Under the pieces are notes generated by a model. It saw nothing but the letters and a program-made list of their open reading frames with translations, searched no databases and had not been told where the DNA came from. Below, piece by piece: positions 32,696-42,449 of a stretch of DNA of 52,343 nt (position 1 is its first letter; each line of letters opens with the position of its first letter). A program made the translations under genes and the position numbers. This DNA is from Candidatus Poribacteria bacterium (lineage in GTDB: Bacteria > Poribacteria > WGA-4E > WGA-3G): assembly GCA_003635185.1 (NCBI GenBank), contig PYJA01000132.1:1-52343 (forward strand), in the 5' to 3' direction.

Positions 32696-34229
32696 AGTCA
32701 CTGAAATGATAGGTGACCGAAATTTGGAAGTTGCTGGTGTTGTTAGTGACCACCGAGAAGTCAAACCAGGATATGCCTTCGTCTGTTATCAAGGACTCAA
32801 TGTTGATGGACATTCCTTTATTGATGGTGCTATTAAAAACGGCGCAAAAGTAATTATTTCTGAAAAACCGATTCCTAAGTTACCGAATGATGTAACTTGC
32901 GTAGTCACCCCTAATGGTCGCAGAGCACAAGCCTTTTGTGCTGGCAATTGGTTTGAAAATCCCGCCAAACGACTCAAACTAATTGGTATCACTGGCACAA
33001 ATGGAAAAACATCCACTGCACATCTAACATACGGCATCCTTAAGGCACATGGATTGAAAACAGCCGTTTTAGGAACAGTCGGACATACATTTGATGCGCA
33101 CGATTCAACATCAAACGGGAAAAACCCATCAAAAATTGAAATTCCTGCACTTTTGACAACACCTGATGCATTTCAACTCCATGCGATGTTAAAGCAAATC
33201 GCTGATGCTGGCATAGAACATGTTGTTATGGAAACCTCTTCGCAAGGACTCGCACAATACCGATTGGCTGGACTTACCTACGACACTGCTGCCTTTACGA
33301 ACCTGACACAGGATCACCTGGACTATCACGGCACAATGGAGAATTATCTCGCTGCGAAATTGATGTTATTTGAGCAGTTGAGTCCTGATGGTGTGGCAAT
33401 TTTGAACGCCGATTCCCCTGCCATGTCTCGTATCGTTGAACACATATCTCACGGACACATCCTAAATTATGGACTCGAGAAAGAAGCCGATTTAGAGGCA
33501 CAAGACGTAGAGATTTCTCTAAAACATTTAGCGTTTACAGCAGTACAGAGATGGAACCATCCCAGCAATGCTTCAGCTCCATCGTACAGAGAGATCGAGG
33601 CAGAGATTCGCTTACTTGGCGCATATAATATTTATAATGCCCTCGCTGCAATTGGTATAGGACTACGTTATAACTGCAGTACAGCAGCTATAAAAGAAGG
33701 GCTTGCAACGACAGTTGTCCCCGGACGTTTTGAACGTGTTACCCCACATGGAAAACGTGACAAAGACTTTGCAGTTATCGTCGATTATGCACACACCCCC
33801 GATGGTTTGGAAAATGTCCTTTCTGCGGCCCGTGGGGTTACAGAAGGAAGGTTAATCTCTGTATTTGGCTGCGGTGGTGACCGTGATAGGGGAAAACGTC
33901 CAAAAATGGGCGCAATTTCCACGCAACTTGCAGATATGAGTGTAATTACTTCTGACAATCCACGCACGGAAAATCCAGATGAAATCATATCAGAAATTGT
34001 GTCAAATTTACCACATGATGCAGCATATTTGTGTATTTCAGAGAGACGCGAGGCAATTCGATACGCCATCATGGATGCACATCCGGGGGATATCGTGGTA
34101 ATTGCCGGTAAAGGACATGAAAATTATCAAGAGATTCACGGAAAACGATTTCCATTTGATGACCGGGAAGTGGCATCAGAAATACTACAACATTTACCTG
34201 TACAATCTCAGCAGCCAGGTATCCGGTAG
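32664..34229 (+). CDS. murE: UDP-MurNAc-L-Ala-D-Glu:meso-diaminopimelate ligase
   Basis: 521 residues. Adds the third residue of the peptidoglycan stem peptide. ATP loop GITGTNGKTSTAHL (about 108-121), TQDHLDYHGTMENY, and the motif SDNPRTENPDEI, whose DNPR selects meso-diaminopimelate over lysine. The usual SSHAL segment reads TSSQGL, a small departure. The start lies inside the end of ftsI, 32 bases before its stop, with AAAGGGAGAGGG upstream, so translation is coupled. Confidence 0.95.
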   Translation: MKLQNLLDGIEVTEMIGDRNLEVAGVVSDHREVKPGYAFVCYQGLNVDGHSFIDGAIKNGAKVIISEKPIPKLPNDVTCVVTPNGRRAQAFCAGNWFENPAKRLKLIGITGTNGKTSTAHLTYGILKAHGLKTAVLGTVGHTFDAHDSTSNGKNPSKIEIPALLTTPDAFQLHAMLKQIADAGIEHVVMETSSQGLAQYRLAGLTYDTAAFTNLTQDHLDYHGTMENYLAAKLMLFEQLSPDGVAILNADSPAMSRIVEHISHGHILNYGLEKEADLEAQDVEISLKHLAFTAVQRWNHPSNASAPSYREIEAEIRLLGAYNIYNALAAIGIGLRYNCSTAAIKEGLATTVVPGRFERVTPHGKRDKDFAVIVDYAHTPDGLENVLSAARGVTEGRLISVFGCGGDRDRGKRPKMGAISTQLADMSVITSDNPRTENPDEIISEIVSNLPHDAAYLCISERREAIRYAIMDAHPGDIVVIAGKGHENYQEIHGKRFPFDDREVASEILQHLPVQSQQPGIR

Positions 34230-34341
34230 ACGAATCCTCTAAATAAACCTCTCCAATAGAGACATAACACACAGAAAACCAGAAAGTGGAAGATTCTAAA
34301 TAGGACAAGTCCACTAAAGTGCTAATTTATATTAAATTGAA

Positions 34342-35088
34342 ATGTTCATAGAAATTAACGATCTAAAAATTGCCTATCAGGTTGAAGGAACCGGTACTCC
34401 CGTTGTTCTCCTACATGGATGGGGTGGTGAAGCAAATAGTTTTAAACCTGTCTTTGATTGGTTATCACGTTCTTACCAAGTATATGCGCTTGATCTTCCC
34501 GGATTCGGCTTAAGTGAGATACCTTCAACAGCCTGGGATGCTTCCGACTACGCTAAATTTCTCTCAGCTTTTTTTTACAAACTCAACATTGACAAAGCAC
34601 ACCTGATTGGACACTCTTATGGCGGAAGAATTTCAATAGTGATGGCAGCCGAAGAACCGGAAAAAGTTGATAAATTGATCTTAGTAGATAGTGCGGGTAT
34701 CATACCGCCCCGAACTGTGAAGTACTATATACGGGTCAGTATTGCAAAAATCGGCAGTTTGATGCGATGTTGTGGCACTCTCGGCAACAGATTAGCAGAC
34801 AGTATAGCACAGTGGGTAGGTTCGAAAGATTATCAGGAAGCAGGACCGATGAGAGCAACGATGGTGAAATCCGTGAATCAAAATCTGCGTCCACTATTGC
34901 CGAAGATACAAGCATCTACGTTGTTGATTTGGGGAGAAAACGATACGGACACACCTATATCTTTTGGCAAGATAATGGAAAAGGAGATACCTGATGCAGG
35001 ATTAGTTATCCTCAAGGATGCAGGACATTTCTCGTACCTTGACCAATTGCCGCAGTTTTGCGAAATTGTGACGAACTTTTTAGCATGA
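34342..35088 (+). CDS. Alpha/beta-hydrolase within the cell-wall cluster
   Basis: 248 residues. The fold is clear: HGWGGEANSF oxyanion loop, nucleophile elbow GHSYGG (Ser about residue 91), acid Asp in GENDTDTPIS (about 202) and His in DAGHFSYLDQ (about 228). Substrate unknown; the family includes esterases, haloperoxidases and C-C hydrolases. It stands 112 bases after murE and 215 before murF, a place where dcw clusters do not normally hold such a gene, so it may serve envelope metabolism or be a passenger. No signal peptide, so cytoplasmic. Confidence 0.88.
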   Translation: MFIEINDLKIAYQVEGTGTPVVLLHGWGGEANSFKPVFDWLSRSYQVYALDLPGFGLSEIPSTAWDASDYAKFLSAFFYKLNIDKAHLIGHSYGGRISIVMAAEEPEKVDKLILVDSAGIIPPRTVKYYIRVSIAKIGSLMRCCGTLGNRLADSIAQWVGSKDYQEAGPMRATMVKSVNQNLRPLLPKIQASTLLIWGENDTDTPISFGKIMEKEIPDAGLVILKDAGHFSYLDQLPQFCEIVTNFLA

Positions 35089-35303
35089 ATTACTGCAACC
35101 GATGGTAAGTTTTGCCGTATAAAAAGTATGATTGCGGATGAAACATTAGATTTTGTAGTTGCACAACTTGGATTACACATGATAGCGCAACGAATAATGT
35201 CGCTGCTAAATATGTTTTGCAGCAACACAATTCATTGCGTTTTTCTATCTACTTGCTCGCTACATAAGAAAACAGTATACAATAGATTATATACAGGTAA
35301 AAA

Positions 35304-36935
35304 ATGGTTATTAATTTCTTTTTTTATGCTCTGGTTGTTGTCTGTTTTGTAAGAGCCGTCATTAGAACAACCAATGGATTACATATATTACAGCTTGATG
35401 GGTATAAACCGCTACGATTTCTAAAATGGCTTTCAACACATATTAGACACTGTTTTGAAATCATAGAGATTATTGTTGTTGCCGGTCTACTGATAATTGC
35501 TTCTATTTTTCCATACATTCAGACCGATCAGTTTTTTTCAGCGTTTTGTCTCGCCTGGGCAGCGTTCCAAGTTTATAAAATTGTCTGGCGTAAGAAAGCT
35601 GCAGCGAAAAAACCGCTGGTTTACACTGCCCGCGCGAAACGACTCTTTGGATTGGCACTTGCGCTACTTGTTGTTAGTGCAGCTTTACTTGTTGGGTTCG
35701 TAACGGAAAACCGGTGGCGAATCACTGTTTTTCTGTTTAGTGAACTCACAGTACCGCTTCTTGTCATGAGCAGCTTTTTAATTTGGCCTTTAGAGCAATT
35801 CATAAACGGTATGTATTTACGCGACGCAAGAAAACGTATCGCTACCCTTCAACCGAAAATTATCGGAATCACAGGCAGTTATGGCAAAACAAGCACTAAA
35901 TATATTCTCCACCAGATTTTATCGCAAAAATATAATACGTTAATGACTCCAGATAGCTACAATACACCGATGGGGATTTGTAAGGTTATCAGAGGAGATT
36001 TATTACCGAACCATGAATATTTTATCGTTGAAATGGGGGCCTATAAACGTGGTGATATCCGCCAACTTTGTCATCTGGCACCACCGGAGATAGGTATTCT
36101 CACTGCTGTTGGGCCTCAACATTTAGAGCGATTTAAAAGTATTGAAAACACTGCCCGCGCAAAGTACGAGTTGATCGAAGCGTTACCCGCGAATGGACTT
36201 GCAGTTATTAATGCTGACAATGAAATTTGTGCAAAATTAGCGGATAAAACCGACAGCGTGCCTGTTATAAGATATGGCGTAAAAGCAAACGGAGTAGAAA
36301 ATGCATCTTTAAGGTTAAGAGCACATAATATTAAACAGAGTAATAAAGGACTTACTTTTACTGTGACGGACGAGGTGGCAGGCACAGCTGAAATCACAAC
36401 CCGACTTCTGGGAAAGCATAACGCATCAAATATCCTTGCTGCTATTGGTGTTTCACTGCAATGTGGGATGACATTGAATGAAATTCAAGATGCCCTTGAA
36501 GCATTAGCACCCGTACCACACCGTTTGCAGCTGATAGATGGTGGTACAGGTGTAACTATAATTGACGATAGTTTCAACGCTAATCCTGAAGGGGCAAAAG
36601 CAGCACTTGGAGTGCTTACTGACTTTGTGAGCGATAAAAACGGTAAAAAGGTCCTGGTTACGCCAGGAATGGTTGAACTGGGCGAACGCGAATACGATGA
36701 AAATAAACAGTTTGGTTCAGAAGCAGCTAAGGTGTGCGACCTCGTTATCCTTGTTGGTGCGCTGAGAACAGCACCAATTTTAGATGGACTCAAAACTGCA
36801 AACTACCCTGAACAACAAATTTATGTTGCAAAGGACCTTGCTGAAGCTCAGCAACAACTTGAAAAACGCTTGAAACCGGGGGATGTGGTCCTTTTTGAAA
36901 ACGATTTGCCTGATAATTACAATGAAGCTGTTTAA
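35304..36935 (+). CDS. murF: MurF-like ligase with N-terminal membrane domain
   Basis: 543 residues. Residues about 1-165 hold four or five hydrophobic segments (MVINFFFYALVVVCFVRAVI; IIEIIVVAGLLIIASIFPYI; LFGLALALLVVSAALLVGFV; ITVFLFSELTVPLLVMSSFL) and replace the usual N-terminal substrate domain of MurF. The Mur ligase core follows: GITGSYGKTSTKYI (about 188-201), NTPMGICKVI, IVEMGAYKRGDI and VTPGMVELGEREYDEN, which match MurF, the enzyme that adds D-Ala-D-Ala. The ddl gene for that dipeptide is next. AGG stands eight bases before the ATG. Membrane-linked MurF proteins occur in several phyla; a different substrate cannot be ruled out. Confidence 0.83.
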   Translation: MVINFFFYALVVVCFVRAVIRTTNGLHILQLDGYKPLRFLKWLSTHIRHCFEIIEIIVVAGLLIIASIFPYIQTDQFFSAFCLAWAAFQVYKIVWRKKAAAKKPLVYTARAKRLFGLALALLVVSAALLVGFVTENRWRITVFLFSELTVPLLVMSSFLIWPLEQFINGMYLRDARKRIATLQPKIIGITGSYGKTSTKYILHQILSQKYNTLMTPDSYNTPMGICKVIRGDLLPNHEYFIVEMGAYKRGDIRQLCHLAPPEIGILTAVGPQHLERFKSIENTARAKYELIEALPANGLAVINADNEICAKLADKTDSVPVIRYGVKANGVENASLRLRAHNIKQSNKGLTFTVTDEVAGTAEITTRLLGKHNASNILAAIGVSLQCGMTLNEIQDALEALAPVPHRLQLIDGGTGVTIIDDSFNANPEGAKAALGVLTDFVSDKNGKKVLVTPGMVELGEREYDENKQFGSEAAKVCDLVILVGALRTAPILDGLKTANYPEQQIYVAKDLAEAQQQLEKRLKPGDVVLFENDLPDNYNEAV

Positions 36936-37082
36936 CACACTCGAATGAAATGAGATCGGGAATTTTGACGTAATAATTAATAACGAATTGTGCAGAAATA
37001 AAAATATTGGTTTTTCAACATATAACACGAACAGCATCTTTACCGTCCTGCAGGTGCCAATATATACGCTCTGTAAAGGAAA

Positions 37083-38318
37083 ATGAACATGAACGTAGCT
37101 CTCATATTCGGCGGTCGATCGCCTGAACATGAAGTATCCATCATCACTGCTCATCAGGTCAACGCTGCTTTGGCAGAAATGTATGACGTTATCCCTATCT
37201 ATATAACAAAAGAGGGTGCTTGGTTAACAGATGATAAATTCAAAGAACTGAGCACATTTACCGAAGGAAGCTTGCCGCGCGCCGCTGATTTTGACACGGT
37301 TAGCGTTGAATTTGAAACGCGCGCAAAATTTAGTGCTATACCAAAACGCGGCGGTTTGTTCAGTAAAAAAAGGGAGCTGCCTATTGATGTTGTATTTCCC
37401 GCGATTCATGGTGTGCACGGCGAAGACGGTTCTCTCCAGGGGCTTCTTGAACTGATGGATGTACCTTACGTCGGCGCAGGGGTTGTGGGTTCTGGTGTTG
37501 GCATGGACAAGATCATGATGAAAGCCATTCTCAGCGAAAACGGACTCCCTATTCTCCCTTATGTCCCGTTCACAAAACACGATTGGGATGTAGTGAGCAC
37601 TGATATTCTTAAAGTAATTGAAGAAAAGATAATTTATCCTATGTTCGTTAAACCGGCAGTCAGCGGGTCAAGTATTGGTGTTAGTCGAGCAAAAGACGAG
37701 GCGGAACTTCGGGATGCAATTGAACTTGCATGTCGGTACTGCCACCGTGTCGTTGTTGAACAAGGTATCGAAGAAGGTTATGAAATAAATTGTTCAGTGA
37801 TCGGAACACATACGCCGACACCTTCAGTTTGCGAACAACCGATCACCAGCACAGATTTCCTTAGCTTTGATGATAAATATATCCATGAAAATTCGGAAAC
37901 GGGATCCGATTCTATTGATTTAGTTGGATCAGATGTCGCTTCTGGAATGGCAGGGGCCGAACGTAAAATTCCTGCACCTATTCCAGAAGAATTGACGTTA
38001 CATATTCAAAACCTTGCCACTATGGCTTTTCAAGTCCTTGATTGTGCGGGTATTGCCCGAATAGATTTTTTAGTTAGCAGCGAAGAACAAGTATATGTGA
38101 ATGAAATCAACACAATACCTGGCTCTTTTAGTTTTTATTTATGGGAACCGGTCGGAATTTCATTTGCAGAATTAGTGACGCAATTGGTTGACCTCGCATT
38201 GGAGACACACAAGGAGAAAAATCGCTTAATCTATTCTTATTCAACAAACTTGTTAAGTCAGGCAGGGGCAAGTTTTGCAAAGTTAAAAACTGATTCACCA
38301 TCAGAAGAAACCGAGTAA
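37083..38318 (+). CDS. ddl: D-alanine--D-alanine ligase
   Basis: 411 residues, about 100 longer than E. coli DdlB. Joins two D-Ala for use by MurF. ATP-grasp motifs: GGRSPEHEVSIITAHQV, IHGVHGEDGSLQGLLEL, AGVVGSGVGMDK, KPAVSGSSIGVS and EINTIPGSFSFYLWEP at the metal site. The additional length is spread over a loop near residues 70-110 (FETRAKFSAIPKRGGLFSKK), an insert near 270-300, and a C-terminal tail. Start ATG 37083 or 37089, after AAAGGA. Placed between murF and mraY, which are adjacent in most clusters. Confidence 0.94.
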   Translation: MNMNVALIFGGRSPEHEVSIITAHQVNAALAEMYDVIPIYITKEGAWLTDDKFKELSTFTEGSLPRAADFDTVSVEFETRAKFSAIPKRGGLFSKKRELPIDVVFPAIHGVHGEDGSLQGLLELMDVPYVGAGVVGSGVGMDKIMMKAILSENGLPILPYVPFTKHDWDVVSTDILKVIEEKIIYPMFVKPAVSGSSIGVSRAKDEAELRDAIELACRYCHRVVVEQGIEEGYEINCSVIGTHTPTPSVCEQPITSTDFLSFDDKYIHENSETGSDSIDLVGSDVASGMAGAERKIPAPIPEELTLHIQNLATMAFQVLDCAGIARIDFLVSSEEQVYVNEINTIPGSFSFYLWEPVGISFAELVTQLVDLALETHKEKNRLIYSYSTNLLSQAGASFAKLKTDSPSEETE

Positions 38319-38418
38319 GTTTTGCCTGATGCTTTTGAATAGGTGGTCATCGTAGCAGCATTCGATTATATCTCATCAAGAATATTGTCACCTAAGAAGC
38401 TAAAAAAGAAGCATTAAA

Positions 38419-39537
38419 ATGTTTTATCATCTATTTTTTGAAAGCCTCGTCAACATTTTTGAACCCTTTAATATTTTTAGCTCGATCCCTTTCCGTGCCG
38501 TTTATGGAACAGCAACAGCTCTCGTAATTTCGCTCGTTTTAGGACCTTTTATGATAAAGCGGCTGAAACAGTTGCGAATCGGTGAACATATTCAAGAAGA
38601 GGTAGAAAAAGCACAGCAGCACAATGAAGATCAAAGCAAAGCTGGCACCCCCACAATGGGTGGGATTCTTATCATTGTAGCGGTACTTATATCTGTTATT
38701 TTTTGGGCCCGGCTTGATCAACCTTATATCTACCTGATGATCTTTACAACGTTATGGTTTGGAGGACTCGGTTTTTTAGATGATATGTTCAAAATTAGCA
38801 GAAAACAGTCGCTCGGTCTCCGAGGTTGGCAGAAATTTGTGCTGCAAACCATCGGTGCTGTGGCAATCGCCTGCTATCTATACCAATGGGGCCCCGCTGA
38901 AGCAAATGATGCGACAACTCGCACGGCTCTGCATCTACCATTTTTCAAAAATCTGCAACCCAATTTAGGAGTTTTCTTTATTCCATTTGCCACCTTAGTA
39001 ATTGTTGGCTCATCAAATGCTGTGAATCTAACCGACGGTATGGATGGTTTAGCAATCGGATGTACGCTATTCGTAGCAGGGACGATTGGTGCATTGGGAT
39101 ATATGGTAAGTCATATTGATATAGCAAATCATCTAAAACTTTTTCATCTGCCTGTCGGGGGAGAAGTTACCGCGATTTTCTGTGCATCCTTAGTAGGAGC
39201 AGGGTTAGGGTTTCTGTGGTACAATGGACACCCTGCCCAACTATTCATGGGAGATACCGGTTCTTTACCGCTCGGTGCAACGCTCGGCACGTGTGCGTTA
39301 TTAATAAAACAAGAATTTCTTCTTATTATCGTTGGTGGTATTTTTGTGGCAGAAGTGTTATCTGTCATCATACAGGTTTGGTCCTATAGAACTTTTGGAA
39401 AACGAGTTATCAAGATGTCCCCACTCCATTACCATTTCCTACTTTCGGGGTGGAAAGAATCAAAAGTGGTTATACGTTTTTGGATTGTTGCACTTATCTT
39501 AATGTTGATAGCGTTAAGTACATTAAAATTGGGATAA
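38419..39537 (+). CDS. mraY: Phospho-N-acetylmuramoyl-pentapeptide-transferase
   Basis: 372 residues with about ten membrane segments. MraY moves phospho-MurNAc-pentapeptide to undecaprenyl phosphate, giving lipid I. Catalytic motifs: GTPTMGGIL, the DD pair in GFLDDMFKI, NAVNLTDGMDGLA and FMGDTGSLPLG, with the His-rich PLHYHFLLSGW near the end. Intact. Follows ddl after 100 bases. Confidence 0.96.
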   Translation: MFYHLFFESLVNIFEPFNIFSSIPFRAVYGTATALVISLVLGPFMIKRLKQLRIGEHIQEEVEKAQQHNEDQSKAGTPTMGGILIIVAVLISVIFWARLDQPYIYLMIFTTLWFGGLGFLDDMFKISRKQSLGLRGWQKFVLQTIGAVAIACYLYQWGPAEANDATTRTALHLPFFKNLQPNLGVFFIPFATLVIVGSSNAVNLTDGMDGLAIGCTLFVAGTIGALGYMVSHIDIANHLKLFHLPVGGEVTAIFCASLVGAGLGFLWYNGHPAQLFMGDTGSLPLGATLGTCALLIKQEFLLIIVGGIFVAEVLSVIIQVWSYRTFGKRVIKMSPLHYHFLLSGWKESKVVIRFWIVALILMLIALSTLKLG

Positions 39538-39592
39538 GTATGTATGCTGCTCAAGATGTCCATATTTCAAATTCTACGGTTGAGGTAAATGT

Positions 39593-41065
39593 TTGAAGTG
39601 TCGAAATTTAGATTGCTTTTCGGGAAAACGAATCACCGTTTTTGGAGCAAATCGAAGTGGCATAGCAATTGCACAGTTAATGCATGATTGTGGTGCAAAT
39701 ATAGCCCTAACAGACACACGCGATAGAGAGGTATTGCCTGCCGCAATGGATCAATTAGACGGGATACCGGTTGAATATCACCTTGGCGGTCATGAAGAAC
39801 CTTGTATTGCGAATGCCGAATTAATCGTTGTTTCGCCTGGTGTGCCTTTAGATATCCCGATTTTAATTGAGGCAAAAAAAAGAAGTATTCCCATTTTAGG
39901 AGAATTAGAAATCTCGGCAAGCCTTTGCAAAGCCCGCATCGTAGCAATTACAGGCACAAAAGGCAAGTCCACAACAACTCTTTTGGCTGCGGCAATTTTA
40001 GAAGCAGGCGACCTATTTTCTAATGTGGTAGTGGCAGGAAATATTGGGGTGCCATTAGCAAGTAAAGTAACATCATTAACCGATACGGATATTGTAGTCG
40101 TAGAAACAAGTAGTTTTCAATTGGAGAGTACCGTTACTTTTCGGCCAGCAGTGAGTGTCGTATTGAATTTTTCACGTGATCATCTTGATCGCCATGGGAC
40201 GATGGCAGCATATTTCAACGCGAAACGAAAAATATGTACAAACCAGACCAGTTCGGAATGGATAGTTCTAAATGCCTGTGATGCAACTGTAAAAAGTCTT
40301 GCGCGAGATACTGCAGCAAAAAAAGCATATTTCACAGACGATTTTTCTAATATAAATGAAGCCTCAGACGTGTTGAGTCATAAATTAGGCAGTGGAACAG
40401 GAGCACGACTGCAAAGCAAAGCGAACAACATCGGCATTTACACTTACAAAGACAAACAAGAACACTGGATTTGCAACATCGCTGACATGCCGTTAGCGGG
40501 GGCACATAATGTCCGTAACGTACTTGCAGCTGTCGTTGTTGGGACAATCTTCGGTGTAACACCTGTGAATATGCGTCAAGCTATTCTCAAATTTAACCGA
40601 ACACACCCCGCTTTTGAACACGCTTTTGAAAAAGTTGGGACTATCAACGGTGTAGATTATATAAACGATTCTAAAGCTACAAACGTCATAGCAACATGCG
40701 CTGCACTTGAATCAATTGAAGCAACAACTGATTTCGGTGAAGGGACAAAGCGAGTTTTCTTAATTATAGGTGGATTAGATAAAGGAAACGACTATGAGCC
40801 TCTAATTGAACTTGTTCGGACCAAAGTAAAAAGTTTAGTACTACTCGGAGAACAGACGCAAGATATTAAAAAAGCGTTTGCCGGTTGTGCGGATATGTGT
40901 CATACCTCAACAATGGAAGCAGCAGTTGAATTTGCATGGACACATGCTAAGCAAGGGGATGTCGTCCTTTTGTCACCAGCAAACGCGAGTTTTGATATGT
41001 ACAAAGATTACAAGGAACGCGGAGAGGTGTTTAAAAACGCAGTAAATTCGTTCAAACCGGCATAA
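39593..41065 (+). CDS. murD: UDP-MurNAc-L-alanine--D-glutamate ligase
   Basis: 490 residues from a TTG start with GAGG at 39582-39585. Adds D-Glu to UDP-MurNAc-L-Ala. N-terminal GANRSGIAIAQLM nucleotide-binding fold, SPGVPLDIP, ATP loop ITGTKGKSTTT, ETSSFQLE, FSRDHLDRHGTMAAY and YINDSKATNVIAT, all typical. The ligase is longer than E. coli MurD (438) owing to an insert around residues 240-270. Rare start codons recur in this cluster (murD, murG, murC, the radical SAM gene). Confidence 0.95.
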   Translation: MKCRNLDCFSGKRITVFGANRSGIAIAQLMHDCGANIALTDTRDREVLPAAMDQLDGIPVEYHLGGHEEPCIANAELIVVSPGVPLDIPILIEAKKRSIPILGELEISASLCKARIVAITGTKGKSTTTLLAAAILEAGDLFSNVVVAGNIGVPLASKVTSLTDTDIVVVETSSFQLESTVTFRPAVSVVLNFSRDHLDRHGTMAAYFNAKRKICTNQTSSEWIVLNACDATVKSLARDTAAKKAYFTDDFSNINEASDVLSHKLGSGTGARLQSKANNIGIYTYKDKQEHWICNIADMPLAGAHNVRNVLAAVVVGTIFGVTPVNMRQAILKFNRTHPAFEHAFEKVGTINGVDYINDSKATNVIATCAALESIEATTDFGEGTKRVFLIIGGLDKGNDYEPLIELVRTKVKSLVLLGEQTQDIKKAFAGCADMCHTSTMEAAVEFAWTHAKQGDVVLLSPANASFDMYKDYKERGEVFKNAVNSFKPA

Positions 41066-41243
41066 ATCACGTGATCATGAAAATCTGTTTGTGATATATA
41101 GCTCTACTTCTGAATTATGTTATTTTCCAATTATGGTAAATTTTAGAATTACTTGAACACTCTGTTCCGGTACAGAAAAACAACTCTGATAAATTGGGTT
41201 AACTTGCTTGGTTTAGATTCTAATTGAAACATTTCAGCGACTT

Positions 41244-42443
41244 ATGGAAAATTATAACACTCTTAATTATACTAATCCTACTGTTTTTTCTGCTGATCGG
41301 AAGCATCCTCAAATTACGGGTCTTGGCAGAGTAGACACCGCCCTGCTTGTTGTTACGCTTGGCTTAGTTGGCATAGGCATTTTGATGGTTTATAGTGCTG
41401 GGCATGTATTGTCTGAAAAACAGTACGATACCAGTTACCATTACCTGAAAATCCAAGCAATTGCATGTGTGATAGGTTTAGTCGGAATGGGTATCGCCTC
41501 ATACATTCCGTATCGGTTTTATGAGAAGTATAGTAACGTCCTGCTATTTTTGGCTTTTGGCCTGCTGATTTTGGTTTTTACACCGTTAGGCACTGGGGTG
41601 CAAGGGTCTGAAGGAGGGAGATTTAACCGATGGATCGCCGTAGCTGGTGTCCAATTCCAACCAGTTGAGTTTGCAAAGATCGCTCTGATTATTCACACGG
41701 CGCATTTCTTATCACGAAACCCGGAACGCATTAAAAGCCTTTTCAATGGAGTCTTACCTAACATCCTAATTATCGGATTGATGTTCGGTTTAGTAGCGAT
41801 ACAACCGGATTTCGGTTCAGCAGTCCTTTTAGCTGCAACAGCAGGAAGTCTCCTTTTTATTGGCGGAATTCGCTTATTGCACACATTTATGTTAATAGGA
41901 GTCGGAGGCGTATTATTGGCAGGATTTATTAAAAGCGATCCGTACCGATTAACACGCTTAACTGATTATTGGGCAGCTTTGCAATCTCCAGAAGCAACCA
42001 GTTATCAATTAGGACGTTCATTTGATGCACTTCAATGGGGAGGTTTGTTCGGAGTCGGGATTGATGGTAGCGTTGCGAAAATTAATTATTTACCATATCC
42101 ACACACAGATTTTATTTTTTCTATACTCGGTGAAGAGTTCGGTTTTATCGGAACAACAGTCATCATAATAATTTTTATGATATTTATTTGGCGGGGCATT
42201 TCAATCGCAAGGCGTACGGAAAATCGGTTCGGTGGACTTTTGGCTACCGGGTTTACAATAATAATCGGGCTTCAGGCGTTCATCAATATCGGTGTTGTAA
42301 CAGGATTACTACCAACAAAAGGTATCACGCTTCCTTTTCTCAGTTATGGGGGGTCATCTCTCGTAATAAGTTTAGTAATTGTCGGTATGCTTTTGAACAT
42401 TTCCCGAAGTGCTATACGGTCATCTCCAAAAACAGTGGAATAA
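41244..42443 (+). CDS. ftsW: FtsW-type septal glycosyltransferase / lipid II polymerase
   Basis: 399 residues of the SEDS family with about ten membrane segments. Motifs: GGRFNRWIAVAGVQFQPVEFAKIA, the catalytic-region Asp in AIQPDFGSA, DFIFSILGEEFGFIG and the C-terminal LPFLSYGGSSL. Assigned as FtsW rather than RodA because it lies between murD and murG and beside ftsI; sequence alone does not decide. The 178-base gap upstream shows no clear hairpin terminator. Confidence 0.92.
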   Translation: MENYNTLNYTNPTVFSADRKHPQITGLGRVDTALLVVTLGLVGIGILMVYSAGHVLSEKQYDTSYHYLKIQAIACVIGLVGMGIASYIPYRFYEKYSNVLLFLAFGLLILVFTPLGTGVQGSEGGRFNRWIAVAGVQFQPVEFAKIALIIHTAHFLSRNPERIKSLFNGVLPNILIIGLMFGLVAIQPDFGSAVLLAATAGSLLFIGGIRLLHTFMLIGVGGVLLAGFIKSDPYRLTRLTDYWAALQSPEATSYQLGRSFDALQWGGLFGVGIDGSVAKINYLPYPHTDFIFSILGEEFGFIGTTVIIIIFMIFIWRGISIARRTENRFGGLLATGFTIIIGLQAFINIGVVTGLLPTKGITLPFLSYGGSSLVISLVIVGMLLNISRSAIRSSPKTVE

Positions 42444-42449
42444 GTTAAT

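Noticed and set aside
35128..35352. 74-codon frame between the hydrolase and murF
   Set aside because: No ribosome site, low protein character, and it overlaps the start of murF.
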